Of a DNA stretch of 64,000 nucleotides, positions 11,263 through 22,794 are shown one piece after another; the first letter of the stretch is position 1, and each line of letters starts with the position of its first letter. Made by a program: the position numbers and the translations under genes. Source of the DNA: Fulvia fulva (taxonomy: Eukaryota; Ascomycota; Dothideomycetes; Mycosphaerellales; Mycosphaerellaceae); assembly GCF_020509005.1 (NCBI RefSeq), contig NC_063012.1, positions 10,044,001-10,108,000 of the forward strand, in the 5' to 3' direction. The notes beneath the pieces are model-generated. The model ran no database searches. It saw nothing but the letters and a program-made list of their open reading frames with translations, and had not been told where the DNA came from.

Positions 11263-13275
11263 CAATAACGTGATAGTAGCCTCAACTAGGCGTCGACCGC
11301 CGCCTAGCAGCACCTGGTATAGTTAGAGCGAGGAGGTCATCATCGGTGGTATGCTGGCCATTCAAGTGTTCAATCTCCTTCAAACACCAGGCGCGTACTC
11401 CTTTCTTGTCATCAAATATGCTCAGTCCGAATCTGGCAGATTATGTTGAGATGAGCAACCTTGGATCTCCTGCTGGTACGGCCTGCACGATCGAGGTCTT
11501 TGACAAGCTCGAGCACATCCTATTTCTGTTCAATGGATCTTTGCGGGCCCCGGTCAGCAAAGACAGGAGAAAATCACGATTCGAAGATCACGGACGAAGT
11601 TGAGCCTTGTCGGTTCACAATCCTTTTATCCCACGTTCGCAGTGACAATCATTTACGGCCGTATTGGTTTCTGGTTGACATGCAAGGATACACCAGCCTG
11701 GGCCCATACATTCTCGTGCACCCATGTCCGGCCCTGAACTTTCGAGCTATATCTTGTCACCAAGAATACGGCGCTCAATCAGCTCCGCTGACGATATAGA
11801 TAGGGCCAGGCAATGTATGCGTTGCCAAGCTGGTGGAGTGACCATGTCATATACTGACCGAGGGAGATGCGAATGGCAAGCGATGCAAAACTCTGGCGCC
11901 CAACGACGCCTCTTGAATAGGCAGACTTCTGCTGCTGATATATGGCCGTGAATGCTTTACATAGTTCTCAGCAATACGAGACTGGGTCGATAGACATCCT
12001 GATTCCGGCAGAATGGGCATGATCCGCCCCTCGACGGTGCAATAACAACATACTTTCGAACACGCCAAGAATACCAGCATGGTGGAATACCCGACGATGT
12101 CACTTTCTGGCCTCCTTCCCCCCAACCAGCGGAGCTCGTAAGCTCGCGATCACCGCGGGCAAGGCCCTGTGCACAAACCTGCTTCGTCAACTATCATCGA
12201 AGAAGATTGCCCCATCAAGACCCTCCGACGTACAACCACAACACCAAATTGACAACTAGTCGATACGCCATAGTGTACAGTACTCCAAACTCCAAGATCT
12301 TAAGACTACTGGCCATGTGTGAAACTGGGGAATCTCGATTGAAAATACAGGGTAGTGGTTGCAAAGTGTGAAAAACCATGTTATTTGAAAGTAGTGCCTT
12401 AGGGAGCTTGCGACCGTAGGTCAACGACGTCAGCGAGAGCAGTAATGCGCGATATTCAGCTGTAGGAGGATGCCAAGCCAGGCTGTGATTGGCTCATCAC
12501 AATATCATGGATGAAGCCTTAGGCACCACAATCTCGAGGCATTCCAGGTTCGCGCTTCACTCCCCTGCCCGGAAGCTGTATATCGTACGCAGCACATTTT
12601 AACCCTCATTTCAACCCTGTAATCGTCATCTCACGCCACAAGGTTTTGCTACCTTTTTTCATATAAATCAGCGGTAGACCAATGCTAAAGTACAATCGAC
12701 CAATCATCACAATTGGTAACCGTGCATAGCCGTGCGTATAGGTTAGCGTTGTTCAGCGCCTACAGATCTACCTGGTACTTTTGGGCGGAAAACCTTGATT
12801 GCGACACCATCATCAACACTACATATCACGAGCATACGTTTAACCATCAGAATGAATGACGAAACACTGATCCAGCAGGTCGTAGAAGGCCCTAATAGCG
12901 AGAGACCGGCGTGCGTACACCCTTTTTACATCATGTGACTGCCTGCGCTGTATTCCTCGCGATCGTACCGAGCGATGACAGCCCTGTGCATAGCGAGGAG
13001 CTCCCTCGCTACATCTGGTTGACCTGGTCCTGGCTCGGTCTACCCTCCCTAGAGCACTCGCTTGAACGCAATGTGGAAAGCGACTCGAAAATAGCAGCCG
13101 TCACTCCTTATCGTGCGAACAACATACAATGGCGGACGCGTCTCAGAGCTGACTGAAGGCAATCTTGTCGAGTCTGAGAATGAATCGCTGATATCGAGTC
13201 CTACTATTCCGACCACATCATCGCTTCCAGCGCAGAGCTTAGTCAGCACCAGAGCCTCATCTTGGAGTTTACGAC
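11263..13275. other. Intergenic region, no gene supported
   Basis: Composition returns to normal here. Short ORFs on both strands (longest about 110 codons) overlap in several frames and none shows a domain, intron pattern or start context that I can support. It could hold a degenerate gene near 11.4-11.95 kb, but I recognise nothing. Confidence 0.4.
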
Positions 13276-14595
13276 ATGAAAGCGAATGGCCATGCATCTG
13301 GAGCGGCTGTGCAAGCCTCGATATTGACATTCTCTATACTGTTCTATATCTCTTGTGGCCTAAGATTGTACACTCGCATATACATCGTGCGCCAGCCATG
13401 GTGGGACGACGCACTAATCGCAATTTCGGTCGTCTTTGTAAGTGTCACCGAAGACTCATACGAAGCAGCTGCTGATGCACACAGAATGTCATAATGGCCA
13501 CATCAATGTGCCTTCAAGGTACCCAGGCACGTGTCAAACCAACCCAATCCTCGACATACTAATCAATGCCAGTACCCTACGGTCTTGGAAAGCACGTTGA
13601 AGACGTTCCGCCAGAGCAACTCAAGACCATGCTGTTCTGGTTCTGGCTTTCGATCTGGAACTACTATTGTGCGGCAGGGTTTGCTAAGTTATCAATCTTA
13701 CTCCAGTATCTGAGGATCTTTGGGACCACGAGGAAGTTCAGAACCGCATGCTACTGTGTCATTGCTTCGGTGATCTTCTATATCCTGTGGGGTGCATTCT
13801 CGACAGCGTTTTACTGCTTCCCTCCAAGCGGCTTCTGGGACCCCGAGGCTGTCGCGGAGGGCAGAGCTCATTGTCAGAAGCAGTGGACTGTCAAGTTGCC
13901 TATCTGGTTCTTCAATGCTGCGATGAACATGGCGACCGACATCGCTACTGCTGTGCTGCCACTGCCTGTCATCAAGAATTTGAATTTGCCAAGAAAGCAG
14001 AGGTTGACACTCATGTTTGTGTTCGGTATTGGAGGTAGGTCATCACAGAAGACCTTGAAGAGGATACGGCATGCTAAGTTTCTCCACAGGCTTCATAATC
14101 ATCATCTCCATGGTCCGCCTTTCTGGTCTGTACGCCGTTGCTGTCTCTAATGACCCGACTTACGACAACCCGCTCGCCGCAATCTGGTCCGCCACAGAAG
14201 CAAACTTGACCGGACTTGCCTCATGTCTTCCAGTCCTCAAAGGCATGATTGCCAAGTACTTCCCGAATCTCATCAAGACTTCACACGCGGCAACCAATCA
14301 ACCTTATGGCGCCAGCGGACAGCACTCCAGGCTCAGCGAGAAAGGCGGTCGGAAGTCAGCCGCTATATGGGGCAAGAAGGAGACTGAGATCAACATCGAG
14401 GAGACAACGATATGTGGGTCTTCTGACTCTCCTGACCTGAGAAGTGGGGCCGGATGGGGCTGGGAGAAAGAGAAGAGGACTGGAGCTATTGAGATGGAAA
14501 CCATCGTCGAGGGTGGGAAGAAGAGTTACCCGAGAAGGAATACGGATGGGAGTGAAGAGCATTTGGTGGAAGTTCTGCCGGCAGAGCGGGCGTGA
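13276..14595 (+). CDS. Rhodopsin-domain integral membrane protein (fungal, PTH11-like class)
   Basis: Predicted 387 aa from four exons: 13276-13437, 13485-13518, 13573-14034, 14090-14595; introns of 47, 54 and 55 bp all GT-AG, and the joined length is a multiple of three. The protein has several hydrophobic helices (for example FSILFYISCGLRLYTRIY, then PWWDDALIAISVVF) and the signature R-Y-x-R ... DDxL of the fungal rhodopsin-domain family. A second conserved part is WNYYCAAGFAKLSILLQYLR and PLPVIKNLNLPRKQR near the intron 3 junction. The C-terminal ~110 residues are a hydrophilic, charged cytosolic tail. Members are plasma-membrane seven-helix proteins of mostly unknown ligand; some act in surface sensing. 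It is the first intact gene beside the transposon nest. Confidence 0.85.
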
Positions 14596-14971
14596 CCGTC
14601 AAGATGGGTGACAGTTAATCATCCTTAGTTGCATACTGCACCCTTCGATAAGCCACTGCCGTGCAGCATATGTACGGAGGTACAGGGAGGTGGAACCAGG
14701 CTGTGGTCAAGCAGCTGTAGCGTCTGCGGCGGAGGACATCCCGGTACAGCTCACTGATGCTCTTTTGACACAAGTGGCTCTGGATCACACCTACTTAGCA
14801 CCTGGTCCTCGTAGCTTCTTTCGACATCGAGCGCATTCTATAATTGCGCGGAACAAGGGATAAAGGCATCTAGCAAGCAGCAGGCAAACACAGTCGGCTT
14901 CATATCTTCACCACAGCAGGCTTCCTCGTAACAGGAGTCTCATCAAACCCCATCTCACCGAGCATCCAAGT
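14596..14971. other. Intergenic region
   Basis: 376 bp between two plus-strand genes. I see no conserved element; it should hold the 3' end of the rhodopsin-domain transcript and the promoter of the SRA gene. Confidence 0.4.
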
Positions 14972-16094
14972 ATGAGCAACATACCATCAGGAAGCAACTC
15001 GACGCCAGCTACTAACCAGGCAGCTCTGTCTTACATTGATGCAAAGCAGATCGTGCACCGAAAGTCCAACGTGTATGGCCACAACGGTCTTGTTGCTGGC
15101 CAGTGGTTCACCGACCGGGACTCAGCATTTCACTGGGGAGCTATCGCCCAAAGAGTCATTGGAGTCGATCCAGGCAGGAGACTTAAGCGTCTTCGCTGTT
15201 GTCGCCAAATTCAGCAAGAAGTATGCGACGCTCAACATTGAGGGTGGAACCACAATTGAGTTCGCCCAGACAGGCGCTTACAACCACACCAGCAAAATGA
15301 GGGTCGTCACCACCCCGAAACTTGAGAAGTTCGTGAGAGCTCTACGTGCTTCTCGGTCAGAGTAACAGCCGATTCGAGTTCTTCGATCAGCCGGCAAAGG
15401 ACCAGCGCTTCGCTATGGTGGGCTCTACACTATCACCAACATGACTCAGGAGCCCAACAATAACGGTGGCCTTTACGAGCGGTTCACCTTAACACGACTC
15501 GGTTCACCTGATGGCCAAGGCCGTTTCGTGCAAGACACTTTGACGACTGTCCAACAGATGCCTGCCACTGCCAATCGTGGACCTTACGAAGGACTACCGC
15601 CCGCTCCACAACCCAGCCATACTGACTACAACCAGCTTTCCAGCCCGATCGTCGCTATTGGGGCTCAATACAAGCATAGCTGTAACTGCTGGTCCAGAGT
15701 CTCGAATCAGACAGTGGATGCGGTCGATCAAGATGACAACGAGCAAGACGAGGATGCGGATGGTGGAGATCAAGATGACATGGATGCCGTTGACGAAGAG
15801 GAAGTACAGGAGGGAGAAGAAGATGAAGCAGGAGAGGCCAACGACACCGGTGGTCACGAGCAGGCTGGCGAAGGTCAGCAATTTTCGCACGAGGATGATT
15901 ACATGCAGAACAGTGCTGCCAAAGGCGAGATCCAGGACGATGAGCCCGGAGATGCTCGACTTGAGGAGGCAGGGCAAGGACCAGCAAGAGGAGATCAACG
16001 ATGGTGGAGGAAGTTCTCGGGCTGGAGGCAAATCCGTTTTCGCGGACTGGGGACAGGGGTCCCGATAGATCATTTGTACCGCAACTTTGCATAG
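14972..16094 (+). pseudogene. SRA/YDG-domain gene, interrupted by a frameshift and a stop
   Basis: The start at 14972 leads into VYGHNGLVAGQWFTDRDSAF, the opening of an SRA/YDG fold. The frame must change once between about 15150 and 15185 to continue with GDLSVFAVVAKFSKKYATLN and TTIEFAQTGAYNH. A single TAA at 15363-15365 precedes QPIRVLRSAGKGPALRYGGL and GGLYERFTLTRLG, the conserved SRA end. After the domain comes a strongly acidic stretch (about 15720-15880, mostly D and E) and a basic tail ending at 16094. No intron long enough explains either break. CAA-to-TAA is a possible origin of the stop and would be RIP-compatible. SRA domains in other organisms bind methylated cytosine; a role here is inference. 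An assembly error cannot be excluded. Confidence 0.7.
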
Positions 16095-16695
16095 CACCTC
16101 ACTCTTCACCACTGTCGCCCTCAAAATCTGCCCAAATCGCCCCAGTACGACTCCTCAGCAGCTCAACAAGTGCATCCCAACGTTCGCGAAGATACTGTCA
16201 CCATCTTCTTCCTTGCCCTTTCGAGCCGAGCCAAGCCAACAAGATCAGCCACGCCAGTAACAACACCCTGATCAAGCAGGAACGCAACAGTCTTGTGCCC
16301 TCAGCGTCCTTCTTCGAGGACATACTCTATTGGCATATGGCCTTTCCATGTACTGTTGATCGGTGTCGCGGCGTCCATGAGAACACGCATGCTCTCCGTC
16401 CGATGGGCCTGAATGTCCGTTGCAGCCGTCAACATTTAGTCCTTTCCTTGTTTCAGGCTGTTCGTGAGGTGTCGGTATCGAACAAAATCGGAGCTCAATA
16501 GACGACGAAGCTTACATGGGCCTTCATGCTCTTCGCTGTCACTACTTGGCCTGTTGTGCCCAGGGGCTTGAGAGAAAAGGAATTGATTGATGCTGAGATA
16601 TCTGGGCTGACGGGCGACTACGCTCGAAATTATGCTCATCTCCTTTCAGTGTTCTGCTCTCGGGCCAATGTGCCTCCCATCCCCCACAAAGATAT
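16095..16695. other. Intergenic region, no gene supported
   Basis: A 166-codon ORF at 16001-16501 overlaps the SRA tail in another frame and has no recognisable content. The rest includes the 3' side of the minus-strand cysteine-rich gene. Confidence 0.4.
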
Positions 16696-18864
16696 TCACC
16701 CAGAAGCATTCGTCGATCCAGACAAGGCAAACGGGCTCTTCTGAACATCAGGACAGAAGACTCCCATATCGAAACAGTTGTACGTAGCCGTCGTGTGGCA
16801 TCGCTCTCCATCCCACACGGTACCTTCTTGACACTTCGGAGGCTCCGGTGATACGCATGCATCGCCGCTGGGTACCAGATTGTCCGGACACTTCGCCAAC
16901 TCGGTAGACAAACACCTGTCGCCATCCGGAACAGTGTTCTCGGGGCACTGCGGTCGCTTGGTCAGGACACACGCGCCATTGAGAAGCACAGATCCCTCCG
17001 GACAAGTTGGAGGTGCGGCCACGCACTTTCCGTTGATTAGCTCAGAGCCTTCTGGGCACGTGATGGGCTCTGAAGAAACACAGCGTGTGCCATCGAAGAC
17101 CAGGTTTGGACCACAGTCAGGACCTTTCTTGCCGACACAAGTCTTGCCATCCCATTGCAGACCATCGGCGCATGTCGGCTTCTTCTTGGCAACACAATCA
17201 ACACCGTCAAAGGTAGCGTCGTCAGGACATTTGGGTACTTCTTTACCAATGCATCGACCGTCGATAAGCTTTTGACCAGTGGGGCAATTAGGTCCTGAAG
17301 CGACACACGTGCCGTCGATGAATCGTGCGCCGCTGGGGCACTGAGGAGGGTTGCTCGATACGCATCTCTCTCCGTTGAACGTCGTACCACTTGGGCACTC
17401 GGGGGCAACGGGCGATGCACAGTCTTTGCCTGCCATGTGCGATCCTTCGGGGCATCGTGGTTTGTTGGGGAATTGGCAGAGTCTGCCTTTGAGGACTGCA
17501 TTTGGGGGACAGACTGGCGCTTTCTCGCTAACGCAGCTGTTGTCGGTGAGTACGGTGCCCAAAGGACATAAAGGCGCTCTGATGGAAGTACATCTGTCTC
17601 CGTCTTGCTTTGTATTCGGTGGGCATCCTGGAGGCGTGTCACTGACGCACTTTCCGCCAAGGAAGTCGCTTCCCTCCGGACATTTGGGAGGAGTGCTGAT
17701 GATACATTGTCCGTTGACCAGCGTGCCGCGCCCGGGACAGTCTGGGTTTGATCTCCTCATACACTTTCCATCTTCATAAGCATAGCCGACAGGACATCTG
17801 ACCGATTCTGGTGGTGTAACACACATATCCGTTTCCTCGTCATGCTCTGTGCCAGGTGGACAATTGTCAGGGTCGTTTTCCGGCTTGTGACAGCGGCCGT
17901 CGGAGAGCTGAAAGCCGATCAAGCAGCATTTTGTGTCATCCGTTTCACGATCAGTCGAGAATTCGAGGCCATCGGGACACTGGAATGGCTTTTCAATGTA
18001 GCACCCCTTGCCATTGAACTCGGTACCGGCTGGGCAACTGGGTGCAGCCATGCAGATCCTGCCGTTGAAGTATCCGACTTCACATTCTGGATCGCTATCT
18101 GCAACACAGACAGAATCCTCCAGTCTGAAGTTGGGGAGATGGCACTCCGGTTTCCTCTTGTGGACGCAAAGGCCAAGGGTTTCGTCATAGTACGAGTCGA
18201 GGTCACATGTCGGCTTGTCGGTTGAGTAGCAAAGACCTTTCTCAAGCTTGGTTCCTTCCGGGCATTGAGGCGGTTCCGTACCGACACAGATGCCGTCTTC
18301 GAAGTGTTGCCCCTCAGCGCACGTTGGCGGATTAATCGGCACGCACATGCTGTCCTTGAGCTTGAACAGCGGCAGGCATGCTGGATCCGTGAGTGAGACA
18401 CAGTCAGAGCCCTTGAGCTTAAAGCCTGTCGAGCAAGCAGGGTCTCTCAATGATTCACATTTCGTCCCCTTCAGCTGTGAGCCCTTTGGACACTCTGGTG
18501 GCAAGTCGCTGACACATTGCCGACCATCCCAATGCTGACTTGAAGGACATTGCGGGCCTGCTTCGCTGACACACAGACTTCCGACTAGACGTGTACCAGC
18601 AGGGCAGACAGAGCTTTCAGGATAGACACAGGATATGCCATTGTTGACCGTGCCAACCGGACAACACCGCTGGTTGCCATGTACGTCGGCGACCGGTATG
18701 ATGTCGTCGATCTGGATGACCTTGGCGGGTGGTCGTGCAAAGGTGTTGTCGAGTGAGAGATCGTCGAGGTTAGCGATAGAGAGGTCGGTAGGTTGGACGA
18801 ACAATCTTCTTGCTAAAGTGTTTGAGGTGCACAGGGCCAGAGTGGTGAGGATAGTGGACCTCAT
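16696..18864 (-). CDS. Secreted protein of about 33 tandem two-cysteine repeats
   Basis: 722 aa in one exon. Residues 1-18 form a signal peptide (TILTTLALCTSNTLA) followed by RR, a possible processing site. After a short acidic linker the chain is about 33 repeats of about 19 residues with consensus CPxGTxxxGxxCVxxxxPx: the first Cys is usually followed by Pro, the second lies 10-12 residues later, and a Pro precedes the next unit. A few units lack the Pro or Gly or have extra length (near residues 215-300). The C-terminal ~30 residues differ and end NASG without a membrane anchor. The pattern suggests a rod of small disulfide loops at the cell surface or outside. Similar Cys-Pro repeat proteins in databases often carry names such as oocyst wall protein-like; I do not infer function from that. 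No introns. Confidence 0.85.
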   Translation of the reverse strand: MRSTILTTLALCTSNTLARRLFVQPTDLSIANLDDLSLDNTFARPPAKVIQIDDIIPVADVHGNQRCCPVGTVNNGISCVYPESSVCPAGTRLVGSLCVSEAGPQCPSSQHWDGRQCVSDLPPECPKGSQLKGTKCESLRDPACSTGFKLKGSDCVSLTDPACLPLFKLKDSMCVPINPPTCAEGQHFEDGICVGTEPPQCPEGTKLEKGLCYSTDKPTCDLDSYYDETLGLCVHKRKPECHLPNFRLEDSVCVADSDPECEVGYFNGRICMAAPSCPAGTEFNGKGCYIEKPFQCPDGLEFSTDRETDDTKCCLIGFQLSDGRCHKPENDPDNCPPGTEHDEETDMCVTPPESVRCPVGYAYEDGKCMRRSNPDCPGRGTLVNGQCIISTPPKCPEGSDFLGGKCVSDTPPGCPPNTKQDGDRCTSIRAPLCPLGTVLTDNSCVSEKAPVCPPNAVLKGRLCQFPNKPRCPEGSHMAGKDCASPVAPECPSGTTFNGERCVSSNPPQCPSGARFIDGTCVASGPNCPTGQKLIDGRCIGKEVPKCPDDATFDGVDCVAKKKPTCADGLQWDGKTCVGKKGPDCGPNLVFDGTRCVSSEPITCPEGSELINGKCVAAPPTCPEGSVLLNGACVLTKRPQCPENTVPDGDRCLSTELAKCPDNLVPSGDACVSPEPPKCQEGTVWDGERCHTTATYNCFDMGVFCPDVQKSPFALSGSTNASG

Positions 18865-20929
18865 GTTGAGTGATGTGAAGAGGCAGTCCCGAGAATCGGT
18901 GCATCGCTGTTACAGGAGGTAAGACTTTATATTCTGCGTGATCGCGCCATGGCTACTCTTCCAGTAGCTCATGGCCGCTCTTGGCTTGGAAGGACGGCCG
19001 AGGGTTTGAGGCAGGCAAGAGCCATTGTCGGACGATCCGAGGGTCGAATGGCGCTCCAGTATCGGTCTGAGCGGATGCACAGTTTGCCATGTGCTGCAGT
19101 GTATTGCGCCTATCTCGCACGCTATACCTTGCTGGAGTGTGTGCTTGTGAGGTTTGAGGGACGTGCCAGTTCTGGCGGACCATGGCTAGAGGGGCAGACT
19201 CGCATCTGAGGCGCGGTCTTCCATCGCTAGACGGTCCAGAAGAGTCTGGCTGCCTCGTCTGACTGCTATCGAATTGAGCTATACCTCAACGCTGTGTCAG
19301 ATGTCGTTTGCGGACGTTATCCAGCCAGCCACCGGCCGGTGGGCTTGCATGCAGCACGTGGCAGCAATGGTATCCCTGCATACTTAGCCATCGCCATGTC
19401 TGCAGAGCCATTGGTATTGGACGCCTCCAGTCGTATATGCAGAAATATATGAAACGTGCCCGAGATGGTGGAAGCTTTGTGTGACCTGAGGTCGGCTTTT
19501 CCCAGTTCTCAGCACCCCCGCAGTGGCTGCAGATTGAGGCAGCCACGCGGTGAGTCCGATTACGAGGCAGCCGACCTTCCACAAGTGTCGTGTCAAATGT
19601 CAATCGGCAACGTACGCGGCCACAAAGACAATGTCGCTATGCAGCTGAAGTGGGCTTGAGGCTGGAGCATCGAAAGTTCTTCCCAGAAAGTGGTGGCTTG
19701 GCTGGCTGTCCGCCCAGTCTGGCGTTGGAGCATGCACATTCGGAAGTATATGCACACAGTCGGCTACACATGCCTCAAGTTCTCAATCAGTAGTATCTTG
19801 CGTCTTGCTCGTGTCTGAAGCCACGAATGGGTTAGTATACCGCTGAAAATGTCGCTTGCACTCCCTCCTGGCAACTTGTAGCTGGCGTCGTCGGCAAGAC
19901 TTCAGTATCCTGCATGGTCGGTATCAGTTCGGTATCGACGCAAAAACACATGACCTACACAGTAGCATTAGTGCGGTTTCTCGACACCAGTGAAGCTGCG
20001 CGTATAACTCTCCGCGGTCATCGGTTCAGGGGTTGATTCTTGCGACAGATGCATCGAGGTGGCTTTCTACAGTATTGTTGCTGCCGAGTGGCGGGTGTCC
20101 GCTGTCTCTGCCTGTCAGGTCGCCTTGGCCGATGGTGATCAGCTCGTGTCCGCTGCCATATTCTGTGAAATGGTGAACACGTTGGCTTTTGTCCATTTCG
20201 GTTTCCTGGGCTCGATGTGACCGGAGCTCCAAATGTAATATGTACAAGTCTTTTGACGACTTAATCCCGCAATGCAGCTTTACGCAGGTCCTCAAACCTG
20301 ATGGAAATTTAGGTCGTTAGTGAGCCATATGGTGTTCAGCGGGCCACGGCTATCTGAACCCAATCTCATGCGATGTCGTCCCGTGAAGGGCAGCGTTGAA
20401 CGAAGGAGCACATTCGCCGAGCCCCGTTCAGTCGCTGGGATGCAGCACTGATGGCAAACCGGCAGCCGGCTCTTTGCAGGTGAGCTGCAGCTACGCGATT
20501 GCGCCTTGCCAGTACCATGGCGCCACTCACGGTTTCGCTCGCTCCTTCGCCCACCTTCGCCATCGAAGACTACGCGGAAAGCAGGGACCAATGCTATGTC
20601 GTGCCCACAAGGGCTCTGTAGGGGCCACTGATGTAGGGTATCGTCAAAACCGTACAGAGCTACGTCAGAACCGTACAGAGCTAATATCTGACCGCATGGC
20701 TTGGTGCGGCTATGGTGCGGCCATGAACCAGCGGATGACGAGCGTGTTGGTCGGAACTCAATCTTGCAGGATGTCCCCGGGAAGGTGAAGTGGCACTGCA
20801 AGTCCAGTGGCTGTGTGGGCGTCTGCACGTCTGCGTCAGGAACATGGCGCCATCGGTGCATTTTGGCCATCCCTGATCCAGCGCGACTGCGCAGTAAGCG
20901 AACTATGGGCACCAGGCTCCTGAAACGTC
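18865..20929. other. 2.1-kb intergenic region, no gene supported
   Basis: It holds the promoter of the cysteine-rich gene at its left end. An ORF of 206 codons at 20292-20912 (minus) shows no domain and mixed composition. A 21-bp sequence is duplicated in tandem at 20642-20683. Confidence 0.4.
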
Positions 20930-21757
20930 TCAGCCACTCCCGTGGCCGCTGCCTCCCTTTCGCATAGAATCCTTAAACGACGTCTTTCTGCCGCCACCAC
21001 CATCGATCCGCCGTGGATTGTGATCCCTCGGAAAATCATCCCTTCCGCCTCTGTTCCTAGTCTTCAAAGTCCGCTCAACCCACTCTCTAACCTCCTCTCT
21101 CACCTCCCCGCTCTTAAAGGTCAGGGACCTCGTCGGATCCCTATTCATGAGCATGATAAGCGCTCCACTCAAGCTCTTCCCATCACCCTCTCTACCTTCG
21201 CCCTCGGTCCCTAGTCTTCTCCCATCCTCCCCGAACCCCAACTCTCTCAATTCCGCCCTTGCCGCAGTCTTGGCTCGCTTCTGCGCTCCCCTGCGAATCG
21301 CTGGCTTTTTTGAAACTGCCATAGGGACTTGCACTCGCCAAGTGAGCTTTGTGGGATCGAAGGATGCGAGCCTGCGCTTGGTTCGGGTATAAAGCGGGTG
21401 TGAGGAGTCGGTTGCGATTAGTCTCGTGGAGGTGAAGGTAGTGCAGTTGAAGGATCTCGGGAAAGGTTCGTGGATGAAAGTCAGGAGGGGAGGTTGGCGT
21501 TGCTGGACATTGACGGGAGGTTTCGAGGGAGTGATACGGATGGCCTTTGTTGAGGCAGTCCTTCCCCCGTCGGATGTCTTCAGCGCATTGCTGCGTTCAT
21601 GTCGGCTTGATGAAGCATTGGGAGACGCGTCGCTGCTGTTGCGAGCTCCGTGCCGGGCATCGCTCTTGGTGGCTGTCGCGGTCGTAGCCTTGGCCACGTC
21701 ACGTACTACCTTCACTCCATGCTTAGTGGCGTTGCGTACAGCATTCACTGCTGACAT
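20930..21757 (-). CDS. Basic protein of unknown function
   Basis: 275 aa from the ATG at 21757; the frame is open further upstream but this ATG gives the more typical start (MSAVNAVRNATKHGVKVVRD). The N-terminal 90 residues are rich in A, S, R and T and could be a mitochondrial presequence or a disordered region. The core around residues 115-190 is the most conserved-looking part: SSHPLYTRTKRRLASFDPTK, then KKPAIRRGAQKRAKTAARAE. The C-terminus is rich in R, G and K. No named domain is recognised. It is divergent from eIF1A with about 440 bp between the starts. Confidence 0.55.
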   Translation of the reverse strand: MSAVNAVRNATKHGVKVVRDVAKATTATATKSDARHGARNSSDASPNASSSRHERSNALKTSDGGRTASTKAIRITPSKPPVNVQQRQPPLLTFIHEPFPRSFNCTTFTSTRLIATDSSHPLYTRTKRRLASFDPTKLTWRVQVPMAVSKKPAIRRGAQKRAKTAARAELRELGFGEDGRRLGTEGEGREGDGKSLSGALIMLMNRDPTRSLTFKSGEVREEVREWVERTLKTRNRGGRDDFPRDHNPRRIDGGGGRKTSFKDSMRKGGSGHGSG

Positions 21758-22198
21758 GTGCCCGATGGTCTTCGAAGGATAGCGCGTGGTCTGATGTGCA
21801 ATCACATGCACGAACAATCGATGTTGCACTGCAGGAGTGATAGCCGTTAGCGCGTTATCCTCAGGCCAATCAGCGCACGAGCACTGCCCCACAGTGTCTG
21901 TGTGTCATAATCTGAGGACCCCTCCATTTCTTAAAGCCGCCGCTCTCTTTCTTCAACGTTCCACCGCCACACTTCACGACCACTTCACGCTACACCATAG
22001 GCAAAGAAGCCGCACGGAATTTGACAGGTACGTCCATGCACACCACCGTCCTGCATGCGCCGGGCAGTTGAGGCGCACTCGAGAACGCTTCCCGATTCGC
22101 TGCGCTCTACGTTTCCCACCAGAGCAGAGTCTCTGATCCCATTTCCTCGATTCCAGCTAACATACATTATTGAGTAGACAACCGACTGATCAGTCAAC

Positions 22199-22794
22199 AT
22201 GCCAAAGAACAAGGGAAAGGTACGCGACCACGAAAAGCGGCGAATCAAGTTGGACAAGCGAGCGAGCGCACAATACGACCAGCGGCTAACATGAGGACGC
22301 ATATAGGGTGGTAAGAACAGGAGAAGAGGAAAGAACGAGAACGATAATGAGAAGCGTGAACTCACCTTCAAGGAGGAGGGCCAGGGTAAGGACATACACT
22401 CTGATACACCGCGCTCGCCAGGCGGCTGACAGTTCTGGCAGAGTACGCACAGGTCGTCAAGATGCTGGGTAACGGTCGTCTCGAAGCCCTCTGCTTCGAC
22501 GGCGCCAAGCGACTGGCACACATCCGTGGCAAGCTCCGCAAGAAGGTCTGGATCAACCAGGGCGACATCATCCTCCTCTCACTCCGAGACTACCAAGACG
22601 AGAAGGGCGATGTCATTCTCAAGTACTCCGCCGACGAAGCACGTAGTTTGAAGGCATACGGAGAGCTACCGGAGAGCGCCAAGATCAACGAGACAGATAC
22701 ATATGGTGGAGACGAAGAGGGCGGTATTGGCTTCGATTTCGGCGAGGACGACTCGGATGGAAGCGACGACGAGATCGACGTGGACGACATCTAG
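22199..22794 (+). CDS. TIF11: Translation initiation factor eIF1A
   Basis: Predicted 150 aa from three exons: 22199-22219, 22307-22385 and 22442-22794; introns of 87 and 56 bp are GT-AG and give an uninterrupted frame. The N-terminus [19 protein letters not shown] is the basic tail of eIF1A. Then comes the OB fold with [40 protein letters not shown] and [20 protein letters not shown]. The acidic C-terminal tail ends DEIDVDDI. Length matches the family. eIF1A binds the 40S A site, promotes scanning and start-codon choice, and its last acidic residues contact eIF5B. Splitting off the first seven codons by an intron is common in fungal orthologues. Confidence 0.96.

Noticed and set aside
16001..16501. 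166-codon ORF after the SRA gene
   Set aside because: It overlaps the better supported SRA frame and has no recognisable content; probably chance.
20292..20912. 206-codon minus-strand ORF
   Set aside because: No domain, no conserved-looking segment, and it is overlapped by plus-strand ORFs of similar size. Its ATG and codon use give no support.
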